Assembly (NCBI RefSeq): GCF_001767295.1
Contig: NZ_CP014944.1
Coordinates: forward strand, 1,984,001 to 2,048,000
Source: Colwellia sp. PAMC 20917
GTDB taxonomy: Bacteria; Pseudomonadota; Gammaproteobacteria; Enterobacterales; Alteromonadaceae
Reading direction: 5' to 3'
DNA length: 64,000 bases
Shown: one piece after another, positions 7,169 through 15,273 of the stretch
Layout of the letters: each line of letters opens with the position of its first letter
Position numbering within the stretch: position 1 is the stretch's first letter
Program-made: the position numbers and the translations under genes
The notes under the pieces: model-generated
Told to the model about the DNA's origin: nothing
Seen by the model: the letters and a program-made list of their open reading frames with translations, nothing else
Database searches by the model: none

Positions 7169-8056
7169 ATGAATCAATTACAAGAGCAACACTATAATTT
7201 TCTTTATGAACAACATCTTATCAACTTAAGACTACAAGGTAAACGTCCTTCAACCATTGATGCTTATGCCCGTGCAGTGCGTCGTATTACCGCCTTTTTT
7301 GATAAAACACCTGATACGTTAACCATGGCTGACTTAAAGCAATATTTCAACAGCCTCATTCAAACCCATTCTTGGAGCACTATTAAACTTGACCGTAACG
7401 GTTTGCAATTTTTTTACCGCTATACGCTCAATAAACAATGGGAGTGGCTTTCTATCGTCAAACCGCCGCAAGTAAAGCGCATCCCTGATATTTTAACGGT
7501 CAAGCAAGTCAGTGATGTGATTAATCAAACCAAGCAACTTCGCTATCAAGTGTTTTTTATGTCACTTTATTCTATGGGGTTACGCTTAAGTGAAGGGCTT
7601 AACTTAACCATACATGATATTGATAAATCGACAATGCTAGTGCATGTTCGTGAGGGCAAAGGAGGGAAAGACCGTATGGTGCCTATGCCTGAGCACACCC
7701 TATTAGCCTTGAGGAATTATTGGACAACACATCGCCACGCGCTCTTGATTTTCCCAGGCCTTCATGTAAATGCGAAAACACACATGGATAAAGGCGGTGT
7801 TCAAAAATCCTTAAAAAAAGTACTGCGTGATTGTCGTATTCAAAAGCTCATTAGCCCACATTCACTTCGTCATTGTTTTGCGACTCACCTACTTGAACAA
7901 GGGCTTGATTTGCGTTCTTTGCAGCAATTGCTTGGACACGCCAGTCTCAACACCACCGCACGCTACACTCAACTCACCAAAGTTAAACAACGTGATATGT
8001 CACGCGCCGTAAATAAATTAACAGATAAGCTCAACATTACATGGTCTGTAAAATGA
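7169..8056 (+). CDS. tyrosine recombinase of IS91-like element, copy B
   Basis: The 295-residue protein is identical to the copy A recombinase. It has the full catalytic set R139, H231, R234, H257 and Y266 and a SAM-like N-terminal domain. ATG 7169 is preceded by GGAG. It overlaps the following transposase by the ATGA junction at 8053-8056, so the two proteins are probably made in a fixed ratio. Confidence 0.9.
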   Translation: MNQLQEQHYNFLYEQHLINLRLQGKRPSTIDAYARAVRRITAFFDKTPDTLTMADLKQYFNSLIQTHSWSTIKLDRNGLQFFYRYTLNKQWEWLSIVKPPQVKRIPDILTVKQVSDVINQTKQLRYQVFFMSLYSMGLRLSEGLNLTIHDIDKSTMLVHVREGKGGKDRMVPMPEHTLLALRNYWTTHRHALLIFPGLHVNAKTHMDKGGVQKSLKKVLRDCRIQKLISPHSLRHCFATHLLEQGLDLRSLQQLLGHASLNTTARYTQLTKVKQRDMSRAVNKLTDKLNITWSVK

Positions 8057-9111
8057 GTACCTTTATCGATTTACTTCGTCAACATCATCAAGCCCTTGAA
8101 ACTCAGTATAGCGTTAAATTAACACCTGATATGCGTCACGCGATTTTTGCCATGCTTTCATGTAAAACTGCCCAGCAAGGAAAATCCTTATGGGCTTGTT
8201 CATCTTGTGAGCATCATGATAGCCAAGCGCTTTCTTGTGGCAATAGACATTGCCCACAATGTCAGCAAAGTACAACGTCAACGTGGCTTGAAAGACAAAA
8301 GCAAAAACGTTTACCTGTTGAGTATTTCATGACAACGTTTACGTTGCCCTATGAATTGAGAGCATTAGCTCGAAGACGACCTAAGGCCCTCTATCAAATC
8401 ATGTTTAGTGTCAGTGCCTCGATTTTAAAAGACTTTGCACAGTACAATAACTTAGGAAAAATTGGCTTTACTTCCGTCCTTCATACACATAATCGAAAAC
8501 GTGACCTGCATCCTCATATACATATTATAGTGCCCAATGGCGGTTATGATGCAAAACGTAAACAGTGGAAGAAAGGCAAGTCGGGTTATTTGTTTAATGC
8601 TAAGACTCTCGCTAAGGTATGGCGAGCTCGAATATTTGAGGCAATTAACCAACATCATGATTTGTCACTGAAAAACATTAAAATCATGCCCAAGAAATGG
8701 GTCGTAGATTGTAGAAAGGTTGGCTATGGTCTGCCTGCTTTAAAGTATCTTTCAAGATACCTTTATCGCGGTGTGTTAGCGGATAAAGATATTATTCATC
8801 ATGATAAAGACAATGTGACGTTTCGCTATATAGATAGCACCACTAAAAAAACAGACACTCACACATTGCCCACATTGAAGTTCCTATTACTTATCTTACG
8901 CCATGTATTACCTAAGGGATTACAGCGCGTGAGAGATTATGGGTTGTTATCCTCTGGCGCACGAAAGCTACGGCTATTGATACAGCTGTTACTTACCGAA
9001 TTCACTCATGTTTTACCGCCGAGCATTACGCCAATAAAGCCCAAAGCAACACGGGTTTGTCCGTGCTGTAAGCATCATATGTTATGTACGGGCGTCATTA
9101 GGGCTGGCTAA
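8053..9111 (+). CDS. IS91 family HUH transposase, copy B
   Basis: The 352-residue protein is identical to copy A. It has the zinc-finger cysteines (49-70), the HUH motif near 153-157 and the tyrosine motif near 232-238. All key residues are intact, so this copy could be functional. The 246 bp between the stop and the element end carry no ORF. They contain the two hairpins expected of an oriIS region. Confidence 0.93.
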   Translation: MSTFIDLLRQHHQALETQYSVKLTPDMRHAIFAMLSCKTAQQGKSLWACSSCEHHDSQALSCGNRHCPQCQQSTTSTWLERQKQKRLPVEYFMTTFTLPYELRALARRRPKALYQIMFSVSASILKDFAQYNNLGKIGFTSVLHTHNRKRDLHPHIHIIVPNGGYDAKRKQWKKGKSGYLFNAKTLAKVWRARIFEAINQHHDLSLKNIKIMPKKWVVDCRKVGYGLPALKYLSRYLYRGVLADKDIIHHDKDNVTFRYIDSTTKKTDTHTLPTLKFLLLILRHVLPKGLQRVRDYGLLSSGARKLRLLIQLLLTEFTHVLPPSITPIKPKATRVCPCCKHHMLCTGVIRAG

Positions 9112-9367
9112 TAAAATAAGAAAATAAGGATAATGGTTTTCGATGTAGAACAAGAGGAACGATTAAAATCTATGAATAAGTAGCCAAATTAACGAAAAAA
9201 AACACTCGTTTTTTATTCTTTGGTTCAGTGCGCCTGGTATTTACATACCAGGCTAACCCACCTTGAAAATCAATCACGCTATTTACTATATAAAGCAGGC
9301 TCCGGGCTTGTCCAACACCCGAATAAGGTGTCGGCTGCGCGACACCTATTCTTATTTGTTAGGCAAA

Positions 9368-9910
9368 TTATTCACCCATATTGATTTTAAAGCAGTTATC
9401 TCTATCTATTTCTAAATTGGAAAAATCGCCGTTAATCGATGCAGACGTAAAGTTTATAGAACTTAAGTTTGGCCTATTAGTAAATCCAATATTTAACTTT
9501 ACCGTTCCTACGGCAAAACAAAGTACGTCATTTTCAATGTGATAAACTGTACCAGATTTACCTGCATTTTCAGGATCCGCAAAAATCAATTCATGCCCTG
9601 TAGTTCCGTCTTTATTTATGACTTGATAACCTAAACGCATAGGGTAATGTGAATTAACATCATGACTTCTATTTGCCAGTGTTTCACAATTAGAATCATC
9701 ATAAACTGCCCACCCAATACCACTATAACCACCAGAATCAAATTCAATAACTACTTTATGATATTGGTCATCACTAGGATCCATATTCTCTAAGCATTGT
9801 TGATATTCTATAACTGAAGGAAAGATATTTTGGGCTAGTTTCTTAGATTCAGTATCTTCATCACAAGCACTTAAAATAATAATTAGTAAACACACAACTA
9901 CTCTATTCAC
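9368..9910 (-). CDS. cassette-encoded lipoprotein, unknown function
   Basis: This 180-residue protein starts with a lipoprotein signal (VVVCLLIIILSAC; lipobox LSAC, lipidated cysteine near residue 16). After a short acidic linker comes a soluble domain with several cysteines and Gly/Asp-rich loops. No family was recognised. The GTG start at 9910 follows AAGGA with good spacing. The gene begins 19 bp after the R' box of attC 4 (GTTAGGC on the minus strand), and its stop lies next to the R'' box of attC 3 (GCCTAAC). This is a textbook cassette boundary on both sides. It is probably anchored in the outer or inner membrane facing the periplasm. Confidence 0.75.
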   Translation of the reverse strand: MNRVVVCLLIIILSACDEDTESKKLAQNIFPSVIEYQQCLENMDPSDDQYHKVVIEFDSGGYSGIGWAVYDDSNCETLANRSHDVNSHYPMRLGYQVINKDGTTGHELIFADPENAGKSGTVYHIENDVLCFAVGTVKLNIGFTNRPNLSSINFTSASINGDFSNLEIDRDNCFKINMGE

Positions 9911-9929
9911 GCTGCATCCTTGTAAAGTT

Positions 9930-9988
9930 GCCTAACAATTAAGCATTTATCTCTTGTCGAAGCATGAGAGATAAATGTCCTGTTGGAC
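9930..9988 (-). other. attC site 4, short 59-base form
   Basis: Read on the minus strand it runs from GTCCAAC to GTTAGGC, with inner arms ACATTTATCTCT and AGAGATAAATG around a GCTTCGAC loop. The R' box is clean. The R'' box abuts the terminal hairpin of the neighbouring IS91-like element, so GTCCAAC may be partly element sequence and the original left arm may be lost. Confidence 0.65.
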
Positions 9989-10202
9989 TGAGCCGCCTGG
10001 CACAGTCTATATGGTTTTTGTTTATTGAGTTATTTCTGTAGTAGGAAGGGGATTATCCATAAATTGAATTTTCAATAGCTCCCTTACTCTATTTTGCTCA
10101 ACGTTATCAAGCCAGTTTACCTTATCAGGGGCTTTATTCAAGACAAACGAAGCCTCTACTATCGCTTTTTTCAACGCATAATTAACAGATTACACCACTC
10201 AA

Positions 10203-11336
10203 CTAGATCGTTCGAAACTGCGCTAACGGTTTGTTCGGCAATAGAATTCCTATCAAGATCATCCCTGCATGATGACATCTTGGGCATTCAGGTCCTATTT
10301 CATCCTTTACTCTGTCTGTGATATCGTCTTCAAGCTTCTCTATCTCTTTATCTAAGCTTTTCCTAATGAGGATTAACGATTTACGCCTTATTGAATTAGC
10401 CATGAATCCGTAATAACGCAGCCGCATAAAACCTTTGGGCAGAACATGTAATAAAAATCGCCTTATCAACTCTGCCGGAGATAAATCCATATGAGTTGTC
10501 TCATTGGTACGATAGTCCTTGTAGCGCATTAATACGTTATTTTCGCCCCTTAAAGATAAACGACTTTCACTAATGCCTACGCGATTACAGTAACGTGCTA
10601 AATAGTTAACCACTGTATCGGTATGACCAATGGTAGGTTTGCTATAAACATTCCATTTCAACCGAGCTGTTTGATTCAATACTTGCGTAATAGTTGGTTG
10701 CTCTAATCGATGAAGCTCACCTGCGTTGGCTTGTTCCTCTAAACCATTCAGCATTTTCCCTCTGAACTTCACTGATAAAGCTTTTACAGGAAATAAATAG
10801 TGGGCCTTGCGACTATTGCACCATTGCTTGTCTTGGGTTAATACTCCACTTGGAATGAGGCAGTGCAAATGAATATGCCTACACAAGGTTTGACCCCAAG
10901 TGTGTAACACCGCCAACATACCCAACTGACCCTCCATATGATGTCTTGCATTTGCAAATTCACTTAATGTTTCCCAGACAGCCTTGAATAGCGTTTTATA
11001 AAGTATCTCAGGATGTAATGTTGCCCAACCATTAAACTGATGCGGTAAAGTGAATACCACATGGTGATAAGCGACAGGGAGTACATCCGCTTGTCGTTTA
11101 CGTAACCATTGCTCTCGTGCTTTACCTTGGCACACCGGACAATGTCGGTCACGACAAGAGCAATACCACTGGGTATCTTGTTCACAGTGATTGCAGTGCC
11201 ATTGATAACTGCCCATCGCTTGAGTTCGACAATCCTGAAGGTGATGCAACACTTGCCATTGCCTTGGTGTGATGGTTTTCTTCTCAAGGTGTGGTAGTCC
11301 TTGTGCGATAATTTGCTGAAGCAATGAGCCGTTCAT
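10203..11336 (-). CDS. IS91 family HUH transposase (divergent element)
   Basis: This 377-residue protein has an N-terminal zinc ribbon (C48, C51, C59/C61, C66, C69). The HUH motif RHIHLHCL is around H154-H158, and the tyrosine motif VNYLARYCNR is around 245-249. It shares the HVLPKG block with the A/B transposase but is otherwise distinct. A C-terminal CPRCHH pair could bind a second zinc. The start ATG 11336 overlaps the upstream recombinase stop in an ATGA junction. It should mediate rolling-circle transposition of the element at 9986-12283. No inactivating change was seen. Confidence 0.92.
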   Translation of the reverse strand: MNGSLLQQIIAQGLPHLEKKTITPRQWQVLHHLQDCRTQAMGSYQWHCNHCEQDTQWYCSCRDRHCPVCQGKAREQWLRKRQADVLPVAYHHVVFTLPHQFNGWATLHPEILYKTLFKAVWETLSEFANARHHMEGQLGMLAVLHTWGQTLCRHIHLHCLIPSGVLTQDKQWCNSRKAHYLFPVKALSVKFRGKMLNGLEEQANAGELHRLEQPTITQVLNQTARLKWNVYSKPTIGHTDTVVNYLARYCNRVGISESRLSLRGENNVLMRYKDYRTNETTHMDLSPAELIRRFLLHVLPKGFMRLRYYGFMANSIRRKSLILIRKSLDKEIEKLEDDITDRVKDEIGPECPRCHHAGMILIGILLPNKPLAQFRTI

Positions 11337-12184
11337 GATTGTTGCTCCAGTTGCTTGAGTAAATCAAATTGTGCTCCGTCCACCGCTTGATAATGGGGTA
11401 GCCAATGGGTATATCGCACGGTAGTTCGGATATCTTTATGCCCTAAAATATGCTGTAACTCCGGTAGTGGCATACCAGCCATTAGCTGATGCGTAGCAAA
11501 AGCATGCCGCAAGGCGTGTATACCGCCTATTTTTAAAATCCCCGCATCTTTTTTCGCTTTGTAATAAGCTTTTTGTAATGACGATTGATGTAACGGTTTA
11601 TCTTCTCCAGGCTTAAAAAACAGGTAAATGATGGGATGAAGACCTTGCCAATAAAGTCGTAGCTGGTGTAGCAATGATTCAGATACGGGGATACGCCTGT
11701 CCTTAGCCCCTTTGGCTTGTTGAAGATGTATAACCTTCTCTTCACCCGCTATATTTTTTACCTTGAGCGAGCAGACTTCACTAAGGCGTAAACCACAGCC
11801 ATAGCACAACATGATCATCATGCGATATTTAGGATTGTGGCATATATCAATGATCCGCTTCACTTCAGATACACTTAATAGCTCAGGGATCTTCTGCTCT
11901 CGCTTCATCGGCGGTAATAATTGTTCACCGAATGTTCTCCCTAGCACTTGACCATAAAAAAAGTTCAACGCATGAAACGCCTGTGCACATGAACTTGACG
12001 ATAAATGGCGCTCTAGGGTTAATGACCAAAGGTACTTTTTTAACTCACTGTCTTGCAATGAATCAGGGGAGCGATGGGTATGTTTCGCCAAGTCGTAAAC
12101 CCAACGAACATAGGCTTGCTGTGTTCTAATTGAAAAGTGTCGTACTTGCATACAGTCAAGTAACTGTTGTCTTAGTGGTGTCAT
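11333..12184 (-). CDS. tyrosine recombinase of divergent IS91-like element
   Basis: This 283-residue phage-integrase-family protein has an N-terminal core-binding domain (MRQQL to about 95). Its catalytic residues are R133 (CGLRLSEV), H223 and R226 (HALRHAF), H249 (LGHKDI) and Y258 (VRYTH). It resembles XerC/D-like recombinases and lacks the extra domain of integron integrases. ATG 12184 is chosen because GGAGG precedes it. It forms a two-gene operon with the transposase. The conserved pairing in both IS91-like types here suggests that the recombinase contributes to element mobility, perhaps resolving an intermediate; that is inference. Confidence 0.9.
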   Translation of the reverse strand: MTPLRQQLLDCMQVRHFSIRTQQAYVRWVYDLAKHTHRSPDSLQDSELKKYLWSLTLERHLSSSSCAQAFHALNFFYGQVLGRTFGEQLLPPMKREQKIPELLSVSEVKRIIDICHNPKYRMMIMLCYGCGLRLSEVCSLKVKNIAGEEKVIHLQQAKGAKDRRIPVSESLLHQLRLYWQGLHPIIYLFFKPGEDKPLHQSSLQKAYYKAKKDAGILKIGGIHALRHAFATHQLMAGMPLPELQHILGHKDIRTTVRYTHWLPHYQAVDGAQFDLLKQLEQQS

Positions 12185-12286
12185 AACTTGCCTCCAAAAA
12201 AGGTTGAGTAGCAAGTTAAGTGTGGTTGAAATGCAGTGATATGTCAGGGAGTTGGCACTCCCCGCGAAGCGGTTTAGTTCAACAGT

Positions 12287-12590
12287 TTATTATGGAGACT
12301 TCTCAGTAATGTCCGTCCCATAAATATTATTTAATTGACATTAATATCCCATAATTTCATAGCTTTAGGAAATACAAATTTTGTATTTTTGTCAGAACTT
12401 GGATATTACTGAGACTTAGCAGTAATATCCAATATAAAATCCGGGGTTATTACACATAAAATCAATGAATTAGGATATCATCTGGGTGTTTTTAGATTAT
12501 TACTAAGACTTCTCAGTAATATGACACAGTCAATTCATTAGAAAATATATCGCAAATATTTTGAAGCTAACTTCCGCTTAGCGCACGCAG
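12287..12590 (+). repeat. diverged structured repeat, copy 1
   Basis: It resembles 19690-19900: both begin TTATTATGGAG, contain GGATATTACTGAGACTT with a complementary AGTAATATCC arm, and later CATTAGAAAATATAT and GCTAAC. This copy carries about 60-70 extra bases (12435-12500) and a further ATTACT/AGTAAT hairpin near 12510. No ORF is present. It lies between the divergent IS91-like element and the replication element. Confidence 0.55.
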
Positions 12591-12740
12591 AAGACCTAAG
12601 CCCACAATAATTTCATAATTTGTTTGAATGATTTTCTAAGGTTTACTTATGCCCCTTTTTTATCATTCCAATATTGATGATTAGTACAGTTATTTACAGA
12701 ACTCCAAGTAAAAGCATCTTTGCCATTCTGGCAGGCGACT

Positions 12741-12882
12741 AACTAAAGCCTAAAAATTTCTATCGTTGATTTTTTTGATTGAAGCTAAAGCCTATTTGAT
12801 AACTAAAGCCCTTTTTGAAAGGTATTTATACGTAAAATTTTATTACAAATATAGTTAAAGCCCTAAACATAGCTTTAGAGGG
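12741..12882 (+). repeat. iteron-like CTAAAGCC repeats beyond the rep gene 3' end
   Basis: AACTAAAGCC (12741), AGCTAAAGCC (12783), AACTAAAGCCC (12801), AGTTAAAGCCC (12853) and an inverted AGCTTTAGAGGG (12871) occur within 140 bp of AT-rich DNA, just downstream of the rep stop at 12892. Spacing is irregular. They could form a replication-origin or regulatory array for the element; there is no direct evidence of function. Confidence 0.4.
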
Positions 12883-12891
12883 GTAAAGGTA

Positions 12892-14646
12892 TTATAAAAC
12901 CCGCTGTAGTCTCCATGACATCGTTCGCGTGATGAAGGCTTTACCTTCAAAGATTAACCCTTTCACTTTTGTGACAAGTTCACCGTCATAATAACTTTGT
13001 GAGCATTCCCCCGTATCAAAATTTATATTTACATCATAATGCAATTTAATCGGATGATTTCTAGTCGGGGTGAATATTCCCCCCATCGCTTTGATATAGC
13101 CATTCCAATTACTTGTATCAGCTGCAACACGTGCTTTCTCAAGAATTGAGTCAGGGAAGATTGAGGCTTTTAATCGTCTCAATTCACGCCATACAGATAC
13201 ACTGGCACCGCCAATCTGTTGAAACTGACGAATACACCAACACGACGCCCACGCATTAATACGTATCGCTGTAGTGATTGAGTCATTACCAAATTTGTCT
13301 TTAACAAGCCCTTTCCCGTCAATATTCTTGACGATGTACTTCATAATATATCCAGTGGCATTTTTCTTTGGGTCTACTTTTTTAAAGTCACAACGATTTT
13401 CTAATGCGCCTTTTTCATCTCCGTCTTCTTGAAGTGAATATAAACGAATAATTTGTTCAAGATTTTTAAGACTAGTAGGCTCTGTGAAAAACAAACAGTG
13501 CCAATGTGGCGTTCCATCGTGTTGAGGCTCTACAACCCTAAAGCCATAAATAGAAATGTTTTTCCGTTTTAGCTCGGCTCGTATTCTCGACCAAACTTTA
13601 TTTAAATAACGTTGAGCTTCATCTGGCATTGAACCATCCCATTTAGGATTTTTAGCGCCTGACTTTGAATAAGCACGATGGAATTTTGAAGGGCACGTAA
13701 TGGTGACAAATAAACCGTCATGACCGAACTCTTCCGATAAGTCTTCAAACCCCCTACAACGATTGATTAACTCCGCTTTTTTCACTTCTGGATTAGAAAC
13801 ATTCATATCGGATATTTCTTTTAATGAAAATCGCTGACCTTCATCATTAATAATATAATGTGAGCTTAATAGTTGTTCATTTCTCGCTATCTGTGTCAGG
13901 CGATTTTTTGTGGTGATATCACTTGAGTAAATTTGTTTTTTACTATTTACGAGATTAAGCAATATCGCCGCTTTTTCATTTGCTTGATTTATCATTGTTC
14001 TTATACGTCTTAACCACCAACGATTATCCGCTAGTCGTTTTAAGCAACCTGATACTTTAATAATGTTAGTTGACTTAGGTGGCTCAATATTGAATGTCGT
14101 TACATAACGAGCAAGGTATTCGTATACGAAACTGCGCTCCTCTTGAGTGAAGTTTTTGTATAGGGTAGAAATTCCGTTAACGGAATTGAGTGAGCGAGAC
14201 TTTTCGTTAACGGAATTTTTAGATAACGGATTTGTCCTTATATCGCCTTTATTTGTTCTGTTTTTTCCGTTAACGGTTTTATCATGCTGTAACGTTAAGA
14301 AGGTTTCGTTTTGTGGGTCAATAATAACCTTTCTACAATATGTCGAACATTCTTTAGCAAGCGTCTGGATATTATTATCGTGAGAAAAAAATAAGTGTGA
14401 TAATTTCTTTGGTAGTAAAGCGTACAAATCATCCGTCGATTTACGTATATAAATATTGCGTTCTTTAACGGTTTTTTGGTCAAAACCATTTTTCAAAATA
14501 ATGGCCTGTATTGAATATGAAAACATAGATAAGCGTTGAATCAAGAAGTCATCATTGAGCTTATCTGTCCCCGTTAAATAAGGCGCTATTACTTCATGAA
14601 CAACAGCGCCTTCAATACAAGATACAATTTTAGATTTATTAAACAT
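12892..14646 (-). CDS. replication endonuclease, phage gpA-like HUH protein
   Basis: This 584-residue protein resembles the replication gene A family of P2-like phages and satellites. An HUH metal site (PHWHCLFF) lies near residue 380, preceded by FVTITCPSKFH (motif I). A two-tyrosine motif YIMKYIVKN lies near 433-437. It would nick the element origin and attach covalently to the 5' end to start rolling-circle replication. It overlaps the upstream 99-residue ORF by 8 bp and follows the AlpA-like gene, so all three are probably one operon. A short Asn-Ser-Val-Asn repeat around residues 125-160 corresponds to repeated CCGTTAACGG DNA palindromes. Confidence 0.85.
   Translation of the reverse strand: MFNKSKIVSCIEGAVVHEVIAPYLTGTDKLNDDFLIQRLSMFSYSIQAIILKNGFDQKTVKERNIYIRKSTDDLYALLPKKLSHLFFSHDNNIQTLAKECSTYCRKVIIDPQNETFLTLQHDKTVNGKNRTNKGDIRTNPLSKNSVNEKSRSLNSVNGISTLYKNFTQEERSFVYEYLARYVTTFNIEPPKSTNIIKVSGCLKRLADNRWWLRRIRTMINQANEKAAILLNLVNSKKQIYSSDITTKNRLTQIARNEQLLSSHYIINDEGQRFSLKEISDMNVSNPEVKKAELINRCRGFEDLSEEFGHDGLFVTITCPSKFHRAYSKSGAKNPKWDGSMPDEAQRYLNKVWSRIRAELKRKNISIYGFRVVEPQHDGTPHWHCLFFTEPTSLKNLEQIIRLYSLQEDGDEKGALENRCDFKKVDPKKNATGYIMKYIVKNIDGKGLVKDKFGNDSITTAIRINAWASCWCIRQFQQIGGASVSVWRELRRLKASIFPDSILEKARVAADTSNWNGYIKAMGGIFTPTRNHPIKLHYDVNINFDTGECSQSYYDGELVTKVKGLIFEGKAFITRTMSWRLQRVL
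14171..14278 (-). repeat. CCGTTAACGG palindromes inside the rep gene (candidate origin)
   Basis: ATTCCGTTAACGGAAT (14171-14186) is a perfect palindrome. Close variants are TTCGTTAACGGAA (14203-14215), GATAACGGAT (14222-14231) and TTCCGTTAACGGTT (14265-14278). Four copies in about 110 bp of coding sequence is unusual. In P2 the gpA nick site lies inside gene A, so an intragenic origin is plausible. Confidence 0.4.
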
Positions 14647-14938
14647 AACAATCTGCTGTCATGTTTAATGTTAATAGTTTTCCTGCATCTGTTATCGTGT
14701 ATCGCGTCCACTCGAGACCACAATAATAAACCGTATCAAAGTCAACAAGCTTATTTGCCGCTAATGCCTGTAAGGTTCTGATATCAAATTTATATCGTTC
14801 CCCTTTCTCATCCTTATAGTTATGCAAACCATTATAAAGAACATCATGTAAATGGTGGTCACTTGTGACTTCAAAGAAACTAGACGGTAAGGTTAACCAT
14901 AGAAGTAACCTAAACTGCTCTTTGCTTAATTTAGGCAT
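14639..14938 (-). CDS. small hypothetical protein between AlpA-like gene and rep
   Basis: This 99-residue protein was not assigned to a family. It has a helical N-terminus (KLSKEQFRLLLWLTL) and a C-terminal segment (ALAANKLVDFDTVYY, RYTITDAGKLL). The second segment resembles winged-helix DNA-binding ends, so a regulatory or accessory replication role is possible; that is inference. Its start ATG follows GGGAG and overlaps the AlpA-like gene by 8 bp. Its stop overlaps the rep start, which places it in a tightly coupled three-gene operon. Confidence 0.65.
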   Translation of the reverse strand: MPKLSKEQFRLLLWLTLPSSFFEVTSDHHLHDVLYNGLHNYKDEKGERYKFDIRTLQALAANKLVDFDTVYYCGLEWTRYTITDAGKLLTLNMTADCYV

Positions 14939-15176
14939 GGGAATCTCCCACAGGCTTTTGCCCTAAATGTTCCATTCGATAAAAACTGTTTAGCCAATTA
15001 TCCAAATCGTCTTTTATATAACGAACGGCGCGACCAATTTTAATAAAGGGTGGAGCTGGGGTTCTATTTTCGCGGTTTCCTTCCATACGTGATTGACGTA
15101 AGAAAGAACGACTCATACCGATATATTCGGCGGTTTCTATTTCTGATAATGCGCGTTTGTTTTGTGTTGTAGGCAT
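14931..15176 (-). CDS. AlpA/excisionase-type MerR-like DNA-binding protein
   Basis: This 81-residue protein has the compact helix-turn-helix of AlpA and excisionase regulators: ALSEIETAEYIGMSRSFLRQ, then PPFIKIGRAVRYIKDDLDNWL, where the wing and second helix are recognisable. Such proteins in satellites and integrative elements activate integrase or rep genes, or act as directionality factors. ATG 15176 is used because GGAGG precedes it. A second ATG twelve bases upstream contains the ribosome site. It is the first gene of the rep operon. The direct repeats at 15231-15271, just upstream, could be its or another regulator's binding sites. Confidence 0.8.
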   Translation of the reverse strand: MPTTQNKRALSEIETAEYIGMSRSFLRQSRMEGNRENRTPAPPFIKIGRAVRYIKDDLDNWLNSFYRMEHLGQKPVGDSHA

Positions 15177-15230
15177 AATTGCCTCCATGTACGTTTAAGT
15201 TCATGGAAAGTTATACCGACCGTTTTTTTT

Positions 15231-15271
15231 AGGATGAGCTTAAAGCGGAATAGGATGAGCTTAAAGCGGAA
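15231..15271 (+). repeat. two 20-bp direct repeats upstream of the rep operon
   Basis: The 20-base sequence starting AGGATGAGCTTAAAGC occurs at 15231-15250 and again at 15252-15271 with a 21-bp period, so both copies lie on the same helix face. They fall between the AlpA-like gene and the upstream gene's stop. They are a probable binding site for a regulator of the operon promoter. Confidence 0.5.
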
Positions 15272-15273
15272 AA

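Larger units (their letters stand above)
7069..9357 (+). mobile_element. IS91-like element with tyrosine recombinase, copy B, inserted in attC 3
   Basis: This 2,289-bp copy appears identical to 2802-5090. Left flank: attC core ending in GCTT. Right flank: GTTAGGC, the R'' box. The terminal hairpins match copy A. No target duplication is seen. Identity to copy A implies very recent transposition. Confidence 0.85.
9986..12283 (-). mobile_element. second, divergent IS91-like element with tyrosine recombinase
   Basis: It has the same organisation as copies A and B but on the minus strand and clearly diverged. It begins GTTGAAC (12283-12277) followed by a CCGC/GCGG hairpin, then recombinase, transposase, and about 200 bp of non-coding DNA. 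It ends in a hairpin (GACTG-GCC/GGC-CAGTC, about 9986-10008) against attC 4. End points are approximate because there is only one copy. Confidence 0.7.

Noticed and set aside
1152-9357. Composite transposon or segmental duplication of a 4.3-kb block
   Set aside because: attC cores and cassettes between the identical elements differ, so separate targeted insertions explain the pattern better.
10094-10321. Plus-strand 75-codon frame
   Set aside because: It overlaps the 3' end of the divergent transposase on the opposite strand and has no ribosome site or family resemblance.
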